Shown: positions 19,847 through 29,126 of the stretch, piece after piece
How positions within the stretch are numbered: position 1 is the stretch's first letter
How the letters are laid out: each line of letters opens with the position of its first letter
NCBI GenBank assembly: GCA_001466705.2
Contig: LATX02000047.1
Span: 1 to 29,450, forward strand
Direction: 5' to 3'
Length of the DNA: 29,450 nt
Source of the DNA: Moniliophthora roreri
Lineage: Eukaryota; Basidiomycota; Agaricomycetes; Agaricales; Marasmiaceae
Position numbers and translations under genes: made by a program
The notes under the pieces: generated by a model
Database searches by the model: none
Seen by the model: only the letters and a program-made list of their open reading frames with translations
What the model was told of the DNA's origin: nothing

Positions 19847-20570
19847 GCAAAATGGACACTTAAATATATTGAAATAAAATGAGTAAAATACATTATAATC
19901 ATTATAATGTTTTTTAATGCAATATAATTGTTGTTCCTTTATTTTAATAGATTAAAATGAAGCAAAATCATTATAATGTATTCTGGCTATTATATTGTAT
20001 TATAATATATTTCAGCCATTATAATGCATTGGTCCCACCTGGGGGTCAGAGGCAAAAAGAAATAATATTTATTATTTGCAACCTCTATGAGTCAAACCCT
20101 TGACCTCAAGGTGGATTAGTCAGCAACCTTTATTAAAGGTAGGCACTCAAGACCACTGTACTACAGTGCCATATACTTAATATCACACATAGTGCAATAT
20201 ATCTCCTTACTCAAAGGACCTATCTCCACCCTCTTGCTGTTTCTATTGATCAAATCCCCAACCAAAAGCTTCTCTTCATTTTATAGAGTCCTCTCCCTGT
20301 CCTCTGGAAGGCATAAAAATGCACTGTTTTGATTGCCTCTGTTACAATCTATTTTACTACATTATAATAACCCTGTCTCATTTTATTGCATTTTAATATA
20401 CTATAATAATACCATCCCATTTTATTGTATTTTAATGGATTATAATAACACCAGTCTCATTTTAATGCATTTTAATGTATTGTAATAGCATTGCTTGATT
20501 TTAATCTATTACAATGGACTAAAATCAGCAAAATACATTATAATTTATTATATTTAGGTGTCCATTTTGC
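19847..20570. mobile_element. MITE-like element, 724 bp, with internal tRNA-like module
   Basis: The left end gcaaaatggacacttaaata (19,847) and right end tatttaggtgtccattttgc (ending 20,570) are inverted copies with one mismatch, a transition, in about 20 bp. The interior is full of palindromic attataat/ttttaatgca motifs. It holds a 182 bp module (20,045-20,226, minus orientation) shared with the next element. Target duplication is unclear (flanks tta and tga). No transposase. Superfamily not assigned. Confidence 0.7.
20045..20226 (-). repeat. tRNA-like (SINE-like) module, copy 1
   Basis: On the minus strand it has a pol III A-box-like TAGTACAGTGG (complement of 20,153-20,163) and a B-box-like GGGTTTGACTC (complement of 20,089-20,099), which is GGTTCGA with its CpG lost. 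The order and about 55 bp spacing are those of a tRNA-type internal promoter. About 60 bp upstream (agataggtc...) and the downstream tail (tttctttttg) are shared with copy 2. Between the boxes is the hairpin acctttaataaaggt. It does not fold into a functional tRNA. Confidence 0.6.
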
Positions 20571-20719
20571 TGATGCAGTACCATGTCCTTCTACAATCCA
20601 ATCACACAAACCCATGTCACCAGACAGCATCAACACCTCCTGCACCAGGTACCTCAAGAAAAATTGCTTCAACTTAGAGGTGCCAACAGCTTAGCTCAGC
20701 TCAGCTTAGCTAAAAGCCA
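20571..20719 (+). other. Short spacer between two elements, possible DUS3 linker remnant
   Basis: The stretch reads PQEKLLQLRG (about 20,652-20,681) in one frame, faintly similar to the Arg/Lys-rich linker that precedes the DUS3 barrel. Together with its position between DUS3 N- and C-terminal relics this suggests host-gene sequence stranded between insertions. Weak evidence. Confidence 0.25.
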
Positions 20720-21610
20720 TAAGCCACACCTGCAAAAAGTATGTTACATTATAATATCCTTACAACAGGATTATAAAGGTTACAACATATGATAATAAAT
20801 CCAGCTAGATTTTAAGTGTATTGTAGCCTAGTTGCAATATATTGAAATATTTTAACTGCCTTACAACCCCATTACAACCCACATAGAGTCATTACAACAA
20901 GTTAAAACCCCAGTACATGCACATTATAACACAATTTCAAATATAAGTAAAGTTCTTAGTGCAACAGCATATAAAAACCCATGCAACATGACAATGTAAC
21001 AAGGCTTTATTATTAGATACACCTATTTATGTTTATAATGAAACTGATTTTTAATCAATAAATGATAAGCCAGTGTGGGTAGAATAAAATGTTTTGAAGA
21101 TAGGTCTTTTAGTAAAAGGGTATAATGCACTGTGTGTGTTTATAGTTATGTGGCACAGTGGTACAGTGGTTCTGAGCACCCAGCAGCTACCAGGCTGCTG
21201 ACTAATCTACCATAAGGTTGTGGGTTTGACTCAGAGGTTGCAATGAATGGATTTTATTTCTTTTTGTCTCCGATCTGAATAGTCAAAATACATTATAACA
21301 GCTAAATACACTTTAATCCATTTTAATAGTGATTCTGATAAGGATTTGGTATCTATTTACTGTCCAGTAGGGTTGTAATGTAGTTGTAACATTGTCTTTA
21401 GGTTGTAATGGCATTGCAACTTATCATAATTATTATGGAACTTGTAATTATTATAGTATGTTACAACTACATTATAACTAGGTTACCATATCTGACTTGG
21501 CATATAACAGGGTTGCTAATGGTTATGGAACTCATAATGCATTATGAGGGTTATAACCCTATTATAATGCTACATACTTTTTGCAGGTGCAGCCACAAGC
21601 TAGTGGCTTA
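20720..21610. mobile_element. Second MITE-like element, about 0.87-0.89 kb, with the same internal tRNA-like module
   Basis: The inverted repeat cacctgcaaaaagtatgt (20,727) is mirrored by acatactttttgcaggtg ending 21,589. Similarity continues outward to taagccac (20,720-20,727) against gtggctta (21,603-21,610). The interior again is rich in attataat and gttataac palindromes and contains the module at 21,098-21,275 in plus orientation. Its termini differ from those of the first element although the internal plan is the same. Exact ends are uncertain by about 20 bp. Confidence 0.65.
21098..21275 (+). repeat. tRNA-like (SINE-like) module, copy 2
   Basis: A-box-like TGGTACAGTGG at 21,159-21,169 and B-box-like GGGTTTGACTC at 21,222-21,232. 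Upstream agataggtc... and the tail tttctttttgtctc match copy 1. Between the boxes is the hairpin CAGCAGC-TACCAG-GCTGCTG (21,181-21,200), in the same place as the different hairpin of copy 1. Shared ctgactaatc and ggttgcaa support common descent. The tRNA of origin is not identifiable with confidence. Confidence 0.6.
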
Positions 21611-22450
21611 ATGCTCTTTTTTTGATATTTTTTTTGCAGAGTGCCATGAGTGAGTTTATCAAGAATTCATATACTGTTCATGCTCACTTATATTCCTCTG
21701 ATGCATCACTAATCAGAAATTCAGTAGCTGCTTAGTAAAGGGTGCATCAACCAGTCTGGGGATCATGGACAGTGGCTGTGACCCTTAGGCACCCACTTAG
21801 CATCAACAAGAACATACTCAGACTGCCATTCAATTGCCTTCAATAATAAGCTAGAGTAGACAAAGAGTTATTTAAAGCTAAATAGTTCCCATTGGTTGTG
21901 ATATAAGTGAGTAATTACAGAATTTTATTTTTGACTGGCTTAGCAGCTCAGGGAGGAGGCAGGCTGTGGTTCCAGAACACTGGGACAGTTGCTTGATTGC
22001 CCAATGGCCAGCTTAAAAATTTTTCTTGAGCCAATTTTTTTTCGAAGTTTGAACACTTTCTCAGTAACCAAAGGTTCTTTTATGACCACCTTCATAGCAG
22101 AAAGACTTAAATTTGCTCCTATATGCCTTTTGGATGCTGGTTCAGATCAGTTTCCTGCCCACCTATAGTCCTTGAGGCTCACTTACAGGTATTTTAAGGG
22201 TTTGTGGTGGTTTGGCTGTATAGAACTGGGAGTTCTCCATCATATGGTTACATTATATGCCTTCTTGAACCAACTTACACCTTGGATACACATACTATCC
22301 TTAGATCTTAGCAGATATCAATCTCTAGAGATTTGCAGTTGCTTGCTTGGGCTCCTGTACCTAGAATATAATATAGATGAACCTTACAAACAGTTTGAAA
22401 CATTCTACTGCAGACTTTGGTATATTGTGCTTGCACTTCGCTGAACCTAG
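21611..22450. other. No gene recognised
   Basis: A 90-codon open frame at 22,172-22,444 is rich in aromatic and aliphatic residues but has no motif that I can name. ttttttgcag near 21,640 and gtaattacag near 21,920 look like splice acceptors without matching exons. CpG-poor like the left arm. Confidence 0.4.
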
Positions 22451-22453
22451 CTA

Positions 22454-22727
22454 CAGTCGTGGCAAAAAGTAATGCAATCCCTAAAACAGTAAATCCTTCA
22501 CATGCCTGCCAAAATCACTGGTGGTTTGACAAAGACCTTCAACACAATTGTCCATTTTTCTCATTTTTTAAATGGATTCATACATTCTGTGCCTCAGCTT
22601 CCCCAAACAGTAAAAAAAAACACATAGAAATCAATTTGTGTCAGACTTTCTCTGGAATGAACCTCACTCCTAGGCAGATGGGAACAAATTCTCCAATATG
22701 GAATTGCATTACTTTTTGCCATGACTG
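22454..22727. mobile_element. Tc1/mariner-like MITE, 274 bp
   Basis: Ends CAGTCGTGGCAAAAAGTAAT (22,454) and ATTACTTTTTGCCATGACTG (ending 22,727), an inverted pair differing only by CG versus CA, a CpG transition. TA flanks both ends (22,452-22,453 and 22,728-22,729). Terminal CAGT and TA duplication are classic for Tc1/mariner. No coding capacity. It is the last repeat before the CpG-rich domain. Confidence 0.9.
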
Positions 22728-22983
22728 TAATGCAAAGGGGGAAGAGGACCAGCGCTAGTCAGGTGCTTGCTACTTAGCGCCTTCCAAAAAGTGATGTCAT
22801 GTGAACTACCTTCCGTATATGGTAGTCGGTGGTTGGTTGGTTCACCGCGACGGTCCTTACAAAAAAAATTCGACCCCATGTACAAAAAAAAAAATTTCCC
22901 TCCCCCCTGTAGCGGCTCAAGCCGAGAGCCGGAACGAGCCATTAAGCCGCAGAGCGAACCGAGCTGTTGGCACCCCTACTTCG

Positions 22984-24200
22984 ACTGGACTGGTAAGACC
23001 TACCTTGCACCGCTCACGACAGTAGGCAACCTACCGTTCCGAAGATTCTGCGTCGACTATGGTGCTGACATAACATGCCGTGAGATGGTGCTTGCGACAT
23101 CGTTCCTAAGTGAGTCAAAGGAAGAGTGGCCACTGGTGAGAAGACATCCCTCAGAGAAGGTCTTCGGAGTGCAGGTTGCGGGAAGTAAGCTGAATGCACT
23201 GGTCCCTACTGCTGAGGTACGTGCGCCCTCGCTACTTTTCATTCCATCTCTGTGTACTAATGCGATTTTAGTTATTTCTGTACGAAGAATGCGCAACAAA
23301 ACGGTGGCATCGACTTACTGCGGATGTCCGATTGATTTAGTGTTCAAGACCGGTAATGGGAGTGCACGTACGTTCCGCATCTTTGTCCACCCCTTTCGTC
23401 CTCATATCTAACAACACGAAACAGCACTAGACGCACCAGGCAAGCTAACCAAGATCCTTACCGGCATGTCTCGTCGTGAAATGTCAAACTCCGTACGGGA
23501 GTCAAAGACGGCAAGAATACCGCACATAAGACAATGCCGAGACTGTTTTTGGAAGTTGAAAACGGTATTGGTGCTCTTACAGTGCGTTTCCATCTTGTTT
23601 CTGGTACTGAACGGGGAGCTGACAAGAAACCTGAACTGGTTGCATGGCCAAACACGACAAAAACGCTATACGAAACTAGCAGACTGGGACTAGTAATAAA
23701 TGTGTCGAGGCTATTCACGACAATTGGCATTTAAACATCAAATACTTTTACGTATTGGCCGTACAGGTCGGCGAGAAACAGAAAGCCGATGGATGCGACT
23801 TCTGCTTCATTCCTTATGTCTTACTCAAGTGCCTTGTTTAGTACTGCCGATACCCATCTTTGGAAACGGCGACTGCTTCTCTTACCAAGCCTATCGCGAA
23901 TCTCTCGAAAGCATTAATGTAGATCGGCTGCGGGGCACTCGTTAACCCATGGATATGGATATCACGGGGATCAAAGAGTGTAGAGAGTGGGATATCAGTG
24001 CACGGGAGGGTGGATGGAATTAGGAAGATAAGTATTTGTTCCGTTTCTGAAGAGCGAACAAGAGAGCTAACGAAGACAGTATGCCGAGTATGCGCTATCG
24101 CATTTCGGTACAGATACGCCAAGTCTGAATGCTTCAAGGAGCTATCTTTGAGAAGTGTTGGGTTTCCAGCATCGGTATGCATTTGTCGTCTTCCTTTTAC
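22984..24200 (+). pseudogene. DUS3-type tRNA-dihydrouridine synthase, catalytic TIM-barrel half (indel-damaged)
   Basis: The first exon (22,984-23,217) is clean: KTYLAPLTTVGNLPFRR, YGADITCREMVLAT and VFGVQVAGSK are the conserved FMN-barrel opening. An intron with gtacgt (23,218), branch tactaat and acceptor ttttag (23,271) follows. Then CGCPIDLVFKTGNGSA (23,319-23,366, catalytic Cys loop), LDAPGKLTKILTGM (about 23,427-23,468), LRTGVKDGKNTAHK (about 23,489-23,530), LHGQTRQKRYTKLADWD (23,640-23,690), FGNGDCFSYQAY (23,860-23,895), IKECREWDISARE (23,970-24,008) and EYALSHFGTDTPSLNA (24,087-24,134) appear in family order but in different frames, so several small indels separate them. The last residues of the family (beyond FQHRYAF, about 24,163) are not found. 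CpGs are intact, unlike the N-terminal half. Confidence 0.8.
24041..24110 (+). repeat. Local duplication inside the DUS3 relic, copy 1
   Basis: The block gcgaacaagagagct...atgccgagta is repeated at about 24,226-24,293 in the same orientation, with small differences. It covers the helix before EYALSHFG. Confidence 0.65.
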
Positions 24201-24225
24201 GTTTTTAAAAGCTGACGATTAGGTA

Positions 24226-24293
24226 TTTGTTCTGTTGCTATGAAGCGAACAAGAGAGCTGATGGAAACAGCATGCCGAGTACGCGACTTTTGC
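24226..24293 (+). repeat. Local duplication inside the DUS3 relic, copy 2
   Basis: gcgaacaagagagctgatgg then acagcatgccgagtacgcga, similar to 24,041-24,110 and placed beyond the point where the DUS3 similarity ends. It shows that this locus was rearranged as well as point-mutated. Confidence 0.65.
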
Positions 24294-24767
24294 AGTTGAT
24301 GGTCGGGGACACGGGCTCAACACAACTATGGCAACGGAAAGGAAACGGTGATGTGAGGGGCAGCAAGTGCCCAGAGATTTCAGTGCGAGGGAGTTGAGCA
24401 GAACCATTGAGGAACCATTCCTCCAGGCAAAAAGTGATGGGAGCGAGTCATGCTGCTCCACAATATGCCGGCTACCCTGGCGTATGACTCCGTTATCAAC
24501 GAGGTGGGCCCGTGAGTTTGAACCGTTGGTCAAGACTTCCGGAAAAAAAACGGTGCTTATACACTCTTCCCGCGTCGACCAGGTGTCCTCGACATAAGGA
24601 ACTCGACGTTGATGGCAATCATAATATTTAATTTAAACATCGTTAACTTGGGCGGTAGGAGTGGAAGCCTTTGAAGCAGAACCACCTCAATTATGGGACC
24701 TCTCAAGTGAGGAAATCCCAACCTGGTTTGGATAACTATTAACTAGCTCCCACTTGCTTTCGTCATA

Positions 24768-25082
24768 GTGCGTGCTGAGCGCTGGGGTCCCGTAACAAGA
24801 TGGGCAAGTACTGCTGTGCGATATGACATTTGGGATGGAAGAAAGGGTTTGAACTACCAGGTACATCGAGAACACGGCGCGTTTCGGCTGGTGATCCTAT
24901 CGGTTTGTGTCAACGGAGTTGACTATGTCGGAGTGAGGCAAGGCATCCGCTCGAAGACTCTAGGTCATAGGTTTACACACTCGAAACCCGGGGACGTTGC
25001 CAAACAAGCTTCATGGATAACAGCAATGGTGATGGAGGTGATGGACAGTAATTATATTGTCCCTCTTTGCACCAGCCTTTGA
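24768..25082 (+). pseudogene. Double-stranded-RNA-binding-domain-like fragment (tentative)
   Basis: Open frame 24,768-25,082 with VCVNGVDYVGV (about 24,903-24,935) followed by ...RSK and later DVAKQASWITAMVM (about 24,993-25,034). In dsRBDs a beta strand with 'NG..Y..G.G' precedes a Lys-rich loop and an Ala-rich helix '(A)KQA'. The insert between RSK and DVAK is about 16 residues longer than usual, so an unspliced or decayed intron may lie there. No clear promoter, and 24,600-24,767 upstream shows no exon. Low certainty; could be chance similarity. Confidence 0.3.
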
Positions 25083-25212
25083 GGCTGACCTCAGCTCTTA
25101 AAATGCGATGCTTTAAATCGGTTGCAGAAATTACACACGATGGCTCAAAGTGTGAAAGACTGAAGTGTCAAGATCATAAGCGAGCTCTCGTCGAGTCTGC
25201 GATTTGAACACT

Positions 25213-26444
25213 ATGTCTGTACATATCCCCTTGCAGGCCCTAGCTCATTTCCAGCTGGTACTCGAAATTCCTTCAGCCAACAACCCCGGAAAAGAAGTGG
25301 CCTTCACCCTCAAACCATTGCCGCTCGAGCACACCGCCAATGGTGATCATTCGAACTCTTTGCCTAGCCTCCACTTCAAGTCCAGAGAGACAGAAGGAGG
25401 CGTAGTCGTAGAAGTGACCAGAAGCGGGTCTTGCAATGTCCCAACCTCATATTCTCCTGGTGAGCGGCACACAAATAATACGCAATAATCTTCCTTACCG
25501 GTGTCTGCTGTAGAGCCATACTTTTCGCATGCTGACTCGAGCTTGCATCGGGAAATAGATAGTAAGCCACTCGAATTAGTCCCGTATAGACACGGCTTAC
25601 GCCTCATAGCTTCGCACTTTCGCAATGGTGAACGGGATGGCAGCCAAGGACTTATGAGCGAAGTAGGTAAGAGTAGTTTATATGTTCATCCTTCGAAACG
25701 CATACCAAGAAAAATGAAGTAGTTCAGACAGGACTACCGCTACCACAGGATACCAGTGTGACCCAAGGCTATGACCTGGCGGGCGACCGTCAGATTGAAA
25801 ACATGGACTTTACTTCGGATGCCTTATCGACAAGCAAGACCATCGTGTTGTCTGGACCATTCCCCAAGTCGAGGGCATCTCATACACCTTGGAGTAGCCC
25901 GTCAGTCACACTTCTTCCAAGCGGTCAGCCCGAGGGTCCGTCGTCGACAAAGGAAACCGTGCCTGGCTCTGAGCCACTGACCCAATCAAAGGCCAGTACA
26001 CCGTGGAGTAGCTTGTCAGGTGCACTTTCCACGACCAATCGAACCGAAAGCATATTATCGACATTCGAGACCACAACTCCTGACTCCGATATTCATGAAA
26101 AACGTGTGTCTCAACCTGCCGAGCGCGCAACTCGTCGTCGACCACGTCTATTCCCTTGCAAAGTTCCAGGCTGTAATCGCTCCTTCACCAGCGAATACAC
26201 ACGCGAAACACACACGCTGAGCCATCGTCCCAAGCGCAAGCGCCGTTATCCGTGTACCATGTGTGATGCACTATTCTCTAGGAATCACGACCGGTACAGG
26301 CACGAGGTGTCCCAGCATGGGAAACGCACAGAATGGGAATGCGAGCGTTGCATGCAGTGCTTTTCGTCCGAAAATTTGCTCATTCGACACGATTGTTCCC
26401 AGGCCGGGGATTTGCAATGGAAAGTTTCAAGAATTGAGAAATGA
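25213..26444 (+). CDS. C2H2 zinc-finger protein, three exons, 373 aa
   Basis: Exons 25,213-25,459, 25,514-25,666 and 25,723-26,444. Both introns are phase 1, with GTGAGC...GCTGTAG (54 bp) and GTAAGA...GAAGTAG (56 bp). Splicing keeps one frame to the TGA at 26,442. The first 270 residues are Ser/Thr/Pro-rich and probably disordered. The C terminus has three zinc fingers: C279/C284/H297/H301, C311/C314/H327/H332 and C340/C343/H356 with C358 as likely fourth ligand, joined by a basic linker RPKRKRR that could serve as a nuclear signal. It is likely a DNA-binding transcription factor; target unknown. The sequence ccccttgcag at about 25,225-25,235 resembles a splice acceptor, so a further upstream exon cannot be excluded. 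It is the only apparently intact host gene here. Confidence 0.75.
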
Positions 26445-26574
26445 TTGATTTGTCGATGCCATACTGGTACCGGATAGATATAAATATCCTGAAAGCGACA
26501 CATTTGGACTTCTGTCTCACTGGAAACGGGATAACGAGCGCGGTCTCAAGTCTGCCTGTTGTGGTGTTGGCATG

Positions 26575-26580
26575 AATAAA
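26575..26580 (+). terminator. Putative poly(A) signal of the C2H2 gene
   Basis: aataaa about 130 bp after the stop codon, followed within 30-60 bp by T/G-rich sequence. Position fits a fungal 3' end. Confidence 0.4.
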
Positions 26581-26633
26581 AGTATAGACTCACATCGAGT
26601 GTGAAAGCTTGTCATGGTTTTCGACATCATTTT

Positions 26634-27290
26634 TCACGTATTACGCGCCTGTCTTATTCCAGCTAAAACCAGATCCATCATAGCCCAAACAATCCGTTTG
26701 AAATGGAAGTATGTATGATTATCCGAGTGCCCGAGCACAATCATGGACACCATAGCATGGGGACAATCTTTTAGGTGGCCCACAGCACTCGCGCCCGGTA
26801 GCAAACTCCAGAGCAACATGATATTTTCTCGGATTTCGTCCCAAGAAGACGGAACGACCTCATACTGTCAATTATTTGATAACCCGTGTGTTATGAATCC
26901 AACGAAGGGACCTTGGAATATGACATTGGTTCAGTGGCGTGTCTGTTGTGAGGCGCGGTGCTGGATTCGTCTGATATTTAGATGTCATAGAATGTCTCTT
27001 TGCTATATCCGTGTATCACCTTTGACGATTTTTCCTGCGTCAATGAGTCATCGTTTTAAGCCCATCGAAGGCTATACTTAGACATGATGCATAAGTTCAA
27101 CTTGACGCTCCATGATACGAGTTCGAAGGCGGAGCTGGCCTAAAAACGGGAAAAGGTTCCGCCTGATCAAATACACCGTACGATCGGTGAACAAATTTGA
27201 TGTGGTACTCCTGCTGCGAATATATATCTGACGAAAGTTCAGCTGTTCCTCAACATCCTTCCTGCGGAATGCCAGTGAGCTAAGTATCAA
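26634..27290 (-). other. Unrecognised minus-strand coding-like fragments
   Basis: On the minus strand, 27,290-27,078 encodes 70 residues rich in Arg/Leu. After stops, the frame from about 26,860 to 26,634 contains VPSSWDEIRENIMLLWSLL and MVSMIVLGHSDNHTYFHFK. The composition is protein-like and the two pieces could be exons or remains of one gene, but I recognise no family and see no convincing splice pair linking them. Confidence 0.2.
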
Positions 27291-27299
27291 GTCGAAGGG

Positions 27300-28620
27300 T
27301 GGCGAGTAGTGAGGTCGAACCGAAAATGTAGTCTGTTCTTTATGTTTTCGCCAATCTTCTGGTGCAAGGGGGCGTGCTCAGATTCGATCATCTCTGTTCT
27401 GACACGCCTCGGGCCGAAGACGAGTTCCTGACTGCAGACTCTCTCATAACCCATACCATTTATTCTGTATGGGGTACAGGAAAGTATGGGCTTTCAGGGA
27501 GCATTCAACGGCCGAAATTACTTAATGTTTTTGGGTGCCCCAAATGTGTGGGAGAGTATGGATTATTAGGTGTATGGGTTACGAGAGAGTCGACTGTACT
27601 GTCGCGAAAAAATCAGTACCTCATTGGAGTCGCGTCTCAAGAAGATCATGTTTAGTTACGATCGTCTTCCTTTTCCTATTATGGAAGGGTGGGTGGGAAA
27701 GTTGATTCGCCAGAAAAACGGACTCGTACTTGCCATCGGACCCTGACCACTGTTCCATGACTTCTCCGGTCGATGATATTACTTGCTCAGAATAGCAGCT
27801 TCATCTAATGTACGACTGTCCACCTCACAACTGTTTCATGGTGTACAAGCGCAGCGCACGGGAAAGGTTTTACCGTGTACCGCGGCCCGGGGCTGCCGGT
27901 GGATCTGATTGGGCCTCGAGCTCCGATCAGCTTCGCATTTTTCGACTGTGGACATGCCTGGTCATCAAAAGCGGTCTACGACTATAGTTTAGACAGCTGG
28001 AACGAAAGTCCACATCTTCTCGCATGGCCGGGTGAGAAAGTGTGCTGGCCGGGTGCTGCTCCATTTACTCACATTGTCCTCCTGCGTTTTCGTGCCTGGT
28101 ATCTTGAAGTTGCTTGTATCTAGATCAAGGGTCTTCATCGGGTGTCTGCGAGGTGCCAACCGAAGGCTGGACGACAAGCAGGTGAACCAGTTCTTTGTCA
28201 TCTGACAATATATCTGACTTTCGAACCGGGCTGCAGAAGACGGATTGCACAGATCTGTACTGACTCCAATGCACTTCTGGAGGCAACTTACGTGAATTGG
28301 CCGAGTTTGACCGTGCAGTTTCTTATTTACCGCTCTCATTAACTTCTGGATGCGAAGTGAGGGCTCAGGATATGAAGGATATGAAAAGGTGCGTAGCACA
28401 NTACAAGAGAAATCCACAGACTTAGGCCCGTCCCCGAGATTCAAATCAGTTATTTGTGGGTCGTGCGACCTCGCGATTGGAACGAAATAAGGAATATGCT
28501 GTTCCTGGTTGAGGAAGATGTCAAGCGGTGAGCACTAGCCAGGTTTACTTGGCAATTTGGAAAAGATACTGTACCCCCACGACCTCTTACCGGTACCGAC
28601 TCGACATTGACAGGTCTTCT
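27300..28620. other. CpG-rich region with short open frames, no gene identified
   Basis: Plus-strand frames at 27,362-27,655 (97 codons) and 27,875-28,123 (82 codons), and a minus-strand frame at 27,989-28,444 (151 codons, crossing an N at 28,401), overlap one another and share no recognisable motif. High GC and CpG content lengthens chance open frames here. Confidence 0.3.
28401..28401. other. Ambiguous base (N)
   Basis: Single undetermined base within the CpG-rich arm; no repeat boundary is visible around it. Confidence 0.95.
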
Positions 28621-28659
28621 GGTGTCATGCTGTTCATGAGACGGTATTCATAACGATTT

Positions 28660-29126
28660 AGTTTATAATTTAACCCTGGCTATTGATTCTAGCTGCAGAA
28701 CCACAAGAGCGAACCGGGCGGCCTCATGGAGTCCGGGTATCTCGACTCTCAGCGGCCTGTCAAGCAATCCGGGCTCAAGAAAAACTGTGATACATCTCTC
28801 ACTTGGTTGGAATGAACTCGAGCACTGGTAGCAAGTTTTCGCCGAGGACGATCTCGAGCAAGCGTAAGCGATCCACATTGACCTAACACGGTCTTGATGC
28901 TCACAAAAAGCGTAACAGCACCTTCCGCAAGAGCATACAACTGAAGGGATTTAAGTAAAGCCCCACGAGCCCCGACTCGGGTGCTCGCAAGCTCGCATCT
29001 CCTGGGACGAAAGTACGGGATCTGTTCTCTGGTAATAATAACGTACTCGCTTTCTGGTTTGCTGACTGGCATATAATGAACTGCAACGGCGCCCAACGTC
29101 AACTGTTTTTCTCCAATGGCTCCCAA
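28660..29126 (-). pseudogene. Unrecognised minus-strand coding relic
   Basis: The minus-strand frame 29,126-28,749 is open for 125 codons. In another minus frame the stretch NVDRLRLLEIVLGENLLPVLEF (first 20: NVDRLRLLEIVLGENLLPVL, about 28,875-28,812) looks like genuine helical protein, next to stops. Two competing frames suggest an indel-damaged gene like DUS3 in the same arm. Family unknown. Confidence 0.25.

Noticed and set aside
21148..21240. A functional tRNA gene
   Set aside because: A- and B-box-like motifs are present but the acceptor and T stems do not pair and the B-box has lost its CpG. It is a tRNA-derived repeat, not a tRNA.
22984..24200. Treating the DUS3 frame changes as sequencing error in a working gene
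   Set aside because: The retroelement pol, 3.5 kb in the same window, has no length errors at all, and DUS3 also has a local duplication and a missing C terminus. Real decay is more likely, although reads should confirm it.
26743..27081. 112-codon plus-strand open frame
   Set aside because: No motif, no promoter or intron pattern, and it overlaps more protein-like minus-strand segments. Length is unremarkable in CpG-rich DNA.
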